In this document: positions 22,722 to 28,516 of the stretch, piece after piece
Numbering within the stretch: position 1 is the stretch's first letter
Layout: each line of letters opens with the position of its first letter
Origin: JBFISM01 sp041608535
GTDB lineage: Bacteria; Actinomycetota; Acidimicrobiia; Spongiisociales; UBA5794
Reading direction: 5' to 3'
DNA: 28,516 nucleotides
Assembly: GCA_041608535.1 (NCBI GenBank)
Contig: JBFISM010000033.1
Location: 1 to 28,516, forward strand
Made by a program: the position numbers and the translations under genes
The notes under the pieces: model-generated
Databases searched by the model: none
Told to the model about the DNA's origin: nothing
What the model saw: only the letters and a program-made list of their open reading frames with translations

Positions 22722-24593
22722 TTGACCACGACCCTGGATCGACGGGACCAACCGGCCGTCGAACGCGGCTACATGACGGTGGCCGCCATGGCGCGCCGCT
22801 GGGCGCAGACCATGCCGGACCACGTCGCCATGCGGGAGAAGGACTTCGGGATCTGGCGGGAGATCACCTGGGCACAGGCGTGGGATCGGATCCTCGATGC
22901 GGCGCACGGACTCCTCGCTCTCGGTGTCGACGTCGGCGAGGTCGTCTCGATTCACTCCGAGGACCGCCCCGAATGGGTGATTCTCGATCTGGCTGCGGTC
23001 GCGGTGCGCGGCATTTCGACGGGTATGTATCCGACCAACCCGTCTGCTGAGCTGGAATACCTGCTCAACGACAGCGATGCACGGGTGCATCTGGCGGAGG
23101 ACCAGGAACAGGTCGACAAGATCCTGGAGCTACCGCGAGAACGGTTCCCCAAGCTGGACCACATCATCTACGTGGAACCGCGCGGGCTCCGCCAGTACGG
23201 CGATGAGCGGCTCATGTTCTGGGACGATTTCATGGCGTTGGGTCGAGAGCACCGCAACCAGAATCCAGGTGCGGTCGAGGCGCGCATGGCGGAGGCGGAA
23301 GCCGACGACGTCATGACGCTCGTGTACACGTCGGGTACCACCGGACCTCCGAAGGGAGCGATGCTGGCCAATCGGAATGCGGCGTACTGCATCGAGAAGG
23401 TGATCAACATCTCGGGGCGTACCGGCGACGACCGGCCGCCCGGGCCCGACGATCTGGTGCTGACTTATCTGCCGTTGTGTCACGTCGCCGAACGGATCTT
23501 CTCCACGTGGACCATGTGTGGCACCGGTACGGTGCTCAACTTCGCCGAATCGATCGAGACCGTGCAGCACAACCTACGCGAGATCCAGCCGACGCTGTTC
23601 TTCGCCGTGCCCCGGATCTGGGAGAAGATCCACGCCACGATTCTCATCAAGCTGCAGGATGCCAGCTGGCTCAAGCGACTGGTGTCTGGGTTCACCCTCC
23701 GGCTGGCGCAGTACATCGGTCGTGATCGCGTCGCCAACGGTGGATTGTTCACCTGGAAGAGCCGCTTGGCCTATGCCATCGGCAACCCGCTGACCTTCCG
23801 GGCGCTCAAGGAGCGGGTCGGCCTGCGTCGAGTCCGCTGGGCGGCATCGGCGGCGGCGCCCATCGCACCCGAGGTGCTCGAGTTCTTCATGGGGCTCGGT
23901 GTGCCGATCTACGAGCTCTACGGGATGACGGAGAACGCTGCCATTGCCACGAACAACTTCTATGGCCGCGCCAAGGTGGGCACGGTGGGCGAGCCCATCC
24001 CCGGCATCGAGCTGCGTCTCGACCCGGACACCGGGGAGATCCAGACCAAGCATCCCGGTGTGTTTCTCGGCTACTGGAAGAAGCCCGACGCAACGGCAGC
24101 TGCGTTCACCGAGGACGGATGGTTGAAGACCGGAGACGTGGGCGAGTGGGTGGATGGCACGCACATCAAGCTCGTCGATCGGATGAAAGACATCATCATC
24201 ACCTCGGGTGGCAAGAACATCTCACCGTCCGAGATCGAGAATTCGCTCAAGGCCTCGCCGTTCATCAAGGAGGCGATGGTCATCGGAGACGGCCGCAAGT
24301 ACGTCTCCGCCCTGATCGGTATCGAGCTCGACACCGTGGGCAACTGGGCGCTGCGGAGGAACATCCCGTACACGACCTATCGAGATCTCACCGAGAAACG
24401 CGAGGTCATCGAGTTGGTACAGAGGATCGTCAACGACACCAACAGCAAGTTCTCCAACGTCGAGCAGATCAAGAAGTTCCGCATGATCCCCAAGGAGCTC
24501 GACCACGAAGACGGCGAGCTGACCGCAACCCAGAAGTTGAAGCGTTCGGCCATGATGGACATGTTCAACGACCTCGTGGATTCGTTGTACTAG
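22722..24593 (+). CDS. Long-chain-type acyl-CoA ligase (AMP-forming)
   Basis: This 623-residue enzyme activates a carboxylic acid to its CoA thioester with ATP. It carries LVYTSGTTGPPKGAMLANRN (P-loop), YLPLCHVAERIFS, FFAVPRIWEKIHATI, YELYGMTENAAI, DGWLKTGDVGEW and DRMKDIIITSGGKNISPSEI, and a C-terminal KFRMIPKELDHEDGELTATQ with the catalytic-Lys region. The length and linker signature fit FadD15/ACSL-like enzymes, not PaaK (about 430 residues). The start is TTG 22722, with GAGGAGG 4 bases upstream; ATG at residue 18 is the alternative. The 125 bases before it show no clear terminator or promoter, though TAGGGT at 22644-22649 could be a -10. It precedes livH by 46 bases and is probably in the same unit as the transporter. 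Confidence 0.92.
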   Translation: MTTTLDRRDQPAVERGYMTVAAMARRWAQTMPDHVAMREKDFGIWREITWAQAWDRILDAAHGLLALGVDVGEVVSIHSEDRPEWVILDLAAVAVRGISTGMYPTNPSAELEYLLNDSDARVHLAEDQEQVDKILELPRERFPKLDHIIYVEPRGLRQYGDERLMFWDDFMALGREHRNQNPGAVEARMAEAEADDVMTLVYTSGTTGPPKGAMLANRNAAYCIEKVINISGRTGDDRPPGPDDLVLTYLPLCHVAERIFSTWTMCGTGTVLNFAESIETVQHNLREIQPTLFFAVPRIWEKIHATILIKLQDASWLKRLVSGFTLRLAQYIGRDRVANGGLFTWKSRLAYAIGNPLTFRALKERVGLRRVRWAASAAAPIAPEVLEFFMGLGVPIYELYGMTENAAIATNNFYGRAKVGTVGEPIPGIELRLDPDTGEIQTKHPGVFLGYWKKPDATAAAFTEDGWLKTGDVGEWVDGTHIKLVDRMKDIIITSGGKNISPSEIENSLKASPFIKEAMVIGDGRKYVSALIGIELDTVGNWALRRNIPYTTYRDLTEKREVIELVQRIVNDTNSKFSNVEQIKKFRMIPKELDHEDGELTATQKLKRSAMMDMFNDLVDSLY

Positions 24594-24639
24594 TGCGGCG
24601 CATGATGGGGACGACCATGAGGTGGCGGAGGGCCGCGGT

Positions 24640-25620
24640 GTGATCGTGCTGCTGGCGCAGTTCGAAGCGCCGAGCGCACTCGACACGTTCATCGCCAAGC
24701 TCATCGACGGGCTCGCCCTCGGCGCGATCTACGCCTTGCTCGCTCTCGGGTTCGTCATCATCTTCAAGGCCACGCAGGTGCTCAACTTCGCGCACGGGGC
24801 GATCGCCGCTGCCGGGGCCTACCTCGTTGCCTACACCGCAACCATTCTCAACATCCCGGGGCGCTGGTTCCCCGATCTCTACATCGGGCTGCAATGGACC
24901 ATCTCAGTGATCATCGGCACGCTGGCTGCGGCGGTGGTCGGAATGGTGATCGAGCGTCTCTTCATACGGCCGATGATCGGTCAGCCGTTGTTCTCGATCG
25001 CCATCATCACGATCGGTCTCGACATCGTGATCCGCACCATCGTCGACGATTACCTCGGTCTCGGCGCCAACCTCGGTGTTGGTTCGCCATGGGAGCTGCT
25101 CAGCACCAGCAACATCTCGGGCATCATCATCCCGCATTCGTACGTGTGGACCATCGGGGTTGCGGTGGTGGTCGTGGCGGCGATGGCGTGGTTCTTCCGC
25201 ACCCGCCTCGGCGTGGCAATGCGAGCGACCGCGTTCGATCAGGAGGCGGCCATGGCTCAGGGCATCTCGGCGGCGCGGATCTTTGCCATCTCTTGGGCAA
25301 TTGGGGCAGCCCTGGCGGCCATCGGGGGTGTCTTCGCCAGTGTCACCCCGCGGGGCTTCGGGGTGAACAGCGGGACGGCCTTCACTGCATTTCGTGCTTT
25401 CCCGGCCATCATCATCGGCGGCCTCGACTCGATCGTGGGGGCCGTCGTCGGCGGATTCATCGTCGGTCTCGCTGAGATCATGGCCGGCCATTACCTGGCG
25501 CAGTGGACGCAGAGCCTCGGCGTGGGCTTCACCGGTGTCGTTCCGTATCTCCTGATGCTTCTCGTGCTCTTGGTGCGCCCGTACGGCCTGTTCGGTACCG
25601 AGGAGATTCGGCGGGTATGA
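24640..25620 (+). CDS. livH: Branched-chain-type ABC permease LivH
   Basis: This roughly 326-residue inner-membrane protein is one of two permeases of a LivHMGF-type importer. About eight hydrophobic spans are visible. Family signatures are LALGAIYALLALGFVIIFKA near the start, VLNFAHGAIAAAGAYLVAY, ERLFIRPMIGQPLFSIAI, and the ATPase-contact loop RATAFDQEAAMAQGISAARI, ending with VRPYGLFGTEEIRRV. I chose GTG 24640, preceded by GGAGGG at 7 bases; GTG 24622 upstream lacks a good site. The end overlaps livM by 4 bases (ATGA). The acyl-CoA ligase is encoded just upstream, so the cargo may be an acid other than an amino acid. Confidence 0.94.
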   Translation: MIVLLAQFEAPSALDTFIAKLIDGLALGAIYALLALGFVIIFKATQVLNFAHGAIAAAGAYLVAYTATILNIPGRWFPDLYIGLQWTISVIIGTLAAAVVGMVIERLFIRPMIGQPLFSIAIITIGLDIVIRTIVDDYLGLGANLGVGSPWELLSTSNISGIIIPHSYVWTIGVAVVVVAAMAWFFRTRLGVAMRATAFDQEAAMAQGISAARIFAISWAIGAALAAIGGVFASVTPRGFGVNSGTAFTAFRAFPAIIIGGLDSIVGAVVGGFIVGLAEIMAGHYLAQWTQSLGVGFTGVVPYLLMLLVLLVRPYGLFGTEEIRRV

Positions 25621-26849
25621 GGGGTCGTCCGCTTCTCTATGCGTCATACGAGGCGGAGCAGCGCATCCTGCCCACCACGACCCAGCGGGTGGCGATGGGC
25701 ATCCTCTTCGTCATCCTCATCCTGCTTCCGTTCAAGTTCGTCCCCGGTCTGCAGTTCCTCGGTAGCGCCGGATGGATGCGCATCCTCGACGAGGCGCTGA
25801 TCATCCTCATCGGTGCCCTCGGACTGAACATCCTCACCGGTCTCGCCGGCCAAGTGTCGTTGGGGCACGCCTTCTTCATGGGTATCGGCGCATACACCAC
25901 CGCAGTGCTCGGTGGCGAGTCGACGGAGGCGTTGTGGGGTCTGGGTCTTCCAATGTGGATTTCCATCCCGGCCGCCGGGATCGTCGCTGCCGTACTCGGC
26001 ATCATCGTGGCGCCGACGGCGGTGCGGGTGCGTGGGTTGTATCTCGCCATTGTCACGCTCGGTCTCGTGTTCATCGGTCAGCACATCTTTCGCAACTGGA
26101 ATCAGGTGACCGGTGTGCCCGAGCTGGGTCGGGAGGTGGCGCCCTTCGAGCTGGCGCTGTGGTCGACCGACGGTCCCAAGATCGACTTCTCGATGGATGG
26201 GGATTGGTTCGGGATCTTCCTCGAACGAGAGGGCAAGGCGTTCCTGTTTCTGCTGGTCGTCGTCACGTTGTTCGTGCTGCTCGCCAAGAATCTCGCCCGG
26301 ACACGGATTGGTCGGTCGTTTGCGGCCATTCGCGATCGGGACATCGCCGCCGAGGTGATGGGTGTCGGTGAGGTGCGGGCGAAGACCCAGGCGTTTGCGA
26401 TCTCCTCCTTCTATGCCGGCGTTGCCGGCGGTCTCCTCGGGATGTTCCTCGGCGGTGTCCAGCCGGAGGCGTGGAACCTCTTTCTTTCCGTCGAGTTCGT
26501 AGCCATCGTGCTCATCGGTGGCGCCGGCACCGTTGCCGGGACGGTTCTCGGCACCGTGTTCGTGGTGACACTGCCCCGGATCGTGGAGAACTTCACGGCG
26601 GTGCTCGCCGAGCAGATCGCAACCGACGGACTGTTCGCACCATTGGCGAACCTCATCGTCACCCAGGGTCCGGGCGACTTCGGGTTCCTGTCGCTGGCTG
26701 CGCAGGGGCCGGGTCTCAGCGTGTTTCAGGCCAACAACGTGCTGTACGGTCTGCTCATCGCCGCATTCCTGATCTTCGAGCCGCTCGGGTTGTTCGGCAT
26801 TTGGATCCGGATTCGCAACTACTGGAAGGGGTGGCCGTTCACCTACTAG
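25617..26849 (+). CDS. livM: Branched-chain-type ABC permease LivM
   Basis: This 410-residue permease pairs with LivH. It has about eight to ten hydrophobic spans; family motifs are LGLNILTGLAGQVSLGHAFF, RVRGLYLAIVTLGLVFIGQH and the ATPase-contact segment FAAIRDRDIAAEVMGVGEVR followed by AFAISSFYAGVAGGLLGMF. The C-terminal part has an insertion of about 50 residues (around VENFTAVLAEQIATDGLFAP to GPGLSVFQ) before the final span FEPLGLFGIWIRIRNYW, which makes the protein longer than E. coli LivM-core homologs. The start ATG 25617 is coupled to livH. The ATPases LivG and LivF are not in this window. Confidence 0.93.
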   Translation: MRGRPLLYASYEAEQRILPTTTQRVAMGILFVILILLPFKFVPGLQFLGSAGWMRILDEALIILIGALGLNILTGLAGQVSLGHAFFMGIGAYTTAVLGGESTEALWGLGLPMWISIPAAGIVAAVLGIIVAPTAVRVRGLYLAIVTLGLVFIGQHIFRNWNQVTGVPELGREVAPFELALWSTDGPKIDFSMDGDWFGIFLEREGKAFLFLLVVVTLFVLLAKNLARTRIGRSFAAIRDRDIAAEVMGVGEVRAKTQAFAISSFYAGVAGGLLGMFLGGVQPEAWNLFLSVEFVAIVLIGGAGTVAGTVLGTVFVVTLPRIVENFTAVLAEQIATDGLFAPLANLIVTQGPGDFGFLSLAAQGPGLSVFQANNVLYGLLIAAFLIFEPLGLFGIWIRIRNYWKGWPFTY

Positions 26850-26856
26850 TGCTCCG

Positions 26857-26896
26857 CGGGGCCCCGAGTTGGGTGCGCCGTGGTGGCGAAAGCACC
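26857..26896 (+). other. Palindrome and hairpin after livM, before livK
   Basis: CGGGGCCCCG (26857-26866) is a perfect 10-bp palindrome beginning 7 bases after the livM stop. It is followed by GGTGC ... GCACC (26872-26896), a 5-bp stem with an inner GCC/GGC pairing. They may partly end or process the livHM transcript ahead of the abundant binding protein gene; no T-tract is visible. The rest of 26850-26982 shows no clear promoter. Confidence 0.3.
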
Positions 26897-26982
26897 ATTG
26901 GTTGTACTGGAATGCAGCAACATCGAGAGATTCCCCGGCCCTTGTCACAGGGGCAGGGAAATGAGAAAGGAAAAAGCAAACC

Positions 26983-28488
26983 ATGAGTACGAAACGGAAA
27001 CTGTTCGTCCTCGTCTTCGTGTTTGCGCTGATCGCTGCCGCATGCGGTGGTGACGACGGCGCCGACGACACGACGGCTGCGCCGGCGACAACGGAGGCCC
27101 CGGAGGCCACCGACGCACCGGACACGACCGCTGCGGACGCTCCCGCAACGACGGCCGAACCGGCGGAGACCACCACAGTCGCTCCACCAGCGGACGACAT
27201 CGCCACCGATATCGGGGTCACGGATACGGAGATCCGCATCGGTCTTCTCGCCGACCTGACGGGCCCGTTCTCCGGGTTGACGGTGGACATCGTCGACGCC
27301 CAGCTCGCCTATTGGGAGAACGTCGTCAACGCCAACGGCGGCATTGCCGGCCGCACCGTCGTGCCGGTCGTCGAGGACACCGCCTACAACGTCGACCAGC
27401 ACCAGGAGAAGTACACGAAGATCGTCGACGACGTCGTCGCGTTCTCCAACTCCACCGGCTCGCCGCACACGGCGGAGATCCTCGACGATCTCACCGGTGA
27501 CAACGTGCTGGCGATCCCGCTGAGCTGGTACTCGGGTTGGGCCGATCCCGAGTTCGACGGCGGTCTCACCTTCGAGCAGGGCACCAACTACTGCATCGAG
27601 GGCATCAACATGACCGAGTGGCTGTTCAACAAGCACGTCGAGGAGAACGGCTCACCGCCGACGCTGGCCATCGTCACCCGACCCGGTGACTACGGGCAGG
27701 ACGCTGCCGCAGGCGTGAAGTTCGCTGCTCAAGAGCTCGGCATCGAGATCGTCTACGACGGCGAGGGTGAGATCGTGCGGGCCAACCCCGCCGAGTACAC
27801 CCCGGCCGATGCGGCCCCGGTGATCTCCCAGATCCTGGCGGCGCAGCCGGACTGGGTGTGGCTGACGTCGGCTCCCAGCGAGACGGCCGTGATCGTCGGT
27901 GGTGTCGGCTCCCAGGGCTTCCTGCCCCAGTGGACCGGTTCGGTCCCGAGCTATGACTATCGCCTGCTCGACTCCCCGGTCGCCGAGCTGCTCGCCGGCT
28001 TCTGGTGGCAGACGGGCTACTACGTGTCATGGGGCACGGACGTTCCCGGCATGCAGCAGATCTCCGAGGTGCTGACCGAGGTCTATCCGGATCGACGTCC
28101 CTCAGACGCATTCATCATCGGCTGGACCGAGGCTCGGCAGATGGAGCAGATCCTGCGGCTGGCGGCAGCCAACGGCGATCTCACCCGGCAAGGTGTCATC
28201 GATGCAGCCAACTCGATCGAGCGGATCGAACTCGACGGCGCTGGTCCCGATCTGAACTACCTCGGGTCGCCAAACGACTACGTGATCCGGGAGATCGATA
28301 TCTTCAAGCCGGATCTGGCCGCCTACCTGGCTGCCGGCGGCATGGAGCAGCAGCTCTCCACCGCACCCGAAGGTGGGACGACCGGCTCGACGTTGGTCGA
28401 GAAGTCGTACGTCGGCGATCTCGTCACCAACTTCGAGTTCACCGGCGCCTGCTGGACCCAAGAAGAAGGCAACCGGATCTCCGGCTAG
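26983..28488 (+). CDS. LivK-like substrate-binding lipoprotein
   Basis: This 501-residue lipoprotein is the extracellular binding subunit of the LivHM importer. The signal peptide ends in a lipobox LIAAAC with Cys21 as the lipid attachment site. Residues 22-72 form a Thr/Ala/Pro/Glu linker with repeated TT-xxx-P units, long for the family. The binding domain (about 78-490) is of the type-1 periplasmic-binding fold, with IRIGLLADLTGPFSG and IVDAQLAYWENVVNANGGIA at the entry, as in LivJ/LivK and amide-binding homologs. I cannot assign the ligand. The start ATG 26983 has AAAGGA about 11 bases upstream. It follows livM after 133 bases. The stop at 28488 leaves only 28 bases to the window end, where I see nothing. 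Confidence 0.92.
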   Translation: MSTKRKLFVLVFVFALIAAACGGDDGADDTTAAPATTEAPEATDAPDTTAADAPATTAEPAETTTVAPPADDIATDIGVTDTEIRIGLLADLTGPFSGLTVDIVDAQLAYWENVVNANGGIAGRTVVPVVEDTAYNVDQHQEKYTKIVDDVVAFSNSTGSPHTAEILDDLTGDNVLAIPLSWYSGWADPEFDGGLTFEQGTNYCIEGINMTEWLFNKHVEENGSPPTLAIVTRPGDYGQDAAAGVKFAAQELGIEIVYDGEGEIVRANPAEYTPADAAPVISQILAAQPDWVWLTSAPSETAVIVGGVGSQGFLPQWTGSVPSYDYRLLDSPVAELLAGFWWQTGYYVSWGTDVPGMQQISEVLTEVYPDRRPSDAFIIGWTEARQMEQILRLAAANGDLTRQGVIDAANSIERIELDGAGPDLNYLGSPNDYVIREIDIFKPDLAAYLAAGGMEQQLSTAPEGGTTGSTLVEKSYVGDLVTNFEFTGACWTQEEGNRISG

Positions 28489-28516
28489 CCACAGAGACGA
28501 CGTTGGGGTGCGGGCA

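Noticed and set aside
25644..27290. A 548-codon open frame on the minus strand opposite livM and the start of the livK-like gene
   Set aside because: Its composition is that of a shadow frame (Asp/His/Glu/Arg-rich, no motifs), and both genes opposite are clear by motif and topology.
1..28516. CRISPR arrays, tRNA/rRNA genes, insertion sequences or phage genes
   Set aside because: I saw no regularly spaced repeats, cloverleaf-like segments, transposase or integrase motifs on reading both strands.

Overview
The window looks like chromosomal DNA of a GC-rich actinobacterium. The evidence is strong G/C preference at third codon positions, many GTG and TTG starts, a SenX3/RegX3-type phosphate sensor pair, a DUF2342 zincin-like protein, several probable leaderless genes, and a lipoprotein with a long Thr/Ala/Pro linker. 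The class Acidimicrobiia is my best guess, by inference only. I see no tRNA, rRNA, insertion sequence, prophage or CRISPR array.

Positions 54-5901 (minus strand) hold the high-affinity phosphate system pstS-pstC-pstA-pstB-phoU, followed by an acyl-CoA dehydrogenase gene. A 112-bp imperfect inverted repeat lies between phoU and the dehydrogenase. Divergent from pstS is a two-component pair (6097-7988) of SenX3/RegX3 type. The shared 195-bp intergenic region carries GTTCA-type repeats that look like actinobacterial PHO boxes, so phosphate sensing, transport and PhoU signalling form one unit.

Positions 7989-15397 are a mosaic of single genes. They encode an EamA/DMT exporter, a 62-residue putative zinc-binding protein, an AhpE-like peroxiredoxin with an additional BCP-type cysteine, a small membrane protein, a DUF2342 protein with a decayed metal motif, MoaE, an ABC-2 exporter pair, and a HEAT-repeat protein. 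A very stable hairpin region separates moaE from the exporter. Convergent neighbours here nearly touch, and two of the junctions carry short palindromes over the stop codons.

Positions 15418-22596 are an aerobic phenylacetate degradation locus in the order paaA-paaD-paaR-paaB-paaC-paaG-paaH-paaN. Its promoter is overlapped by a perfect 18-bp palindrome that fits a PaaR-type TetR operator, and the TetR gene sits inside the operon. PaaA/B/C form the oxygenase, PaaD is an iron-sulfur maturation factor, PaaG isomerises the ring epoxide, PaaH is the 3-hydroxyacyl-CoA dehydrogenase, and PaaN is an aldehyde dehydrogenase. No PaaE reductase, PaaF, PaaJ, PaaK or oxepin-CoA hydratase domain is in the window.

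Positions 22722-28488 encode a long-chain-type acyl-CoA ligase followed by LivH, LivM and a LivK-like lipoprotein. These are parts of a branched-chain-amino-acid-type ABC importer whose ATPases are not in the window. Their position directly after the paa genes suggests import and CoA activation of aromatic or fatty acids, but the substrate is unknown.

Most of the window is recognisable metabolism. The items most worth checking are the paa operator and unusual operon composition, the PHO-box region, the 112-bp inverted repeat, the moaE/ABC hairpins and the small zinc-site protein.
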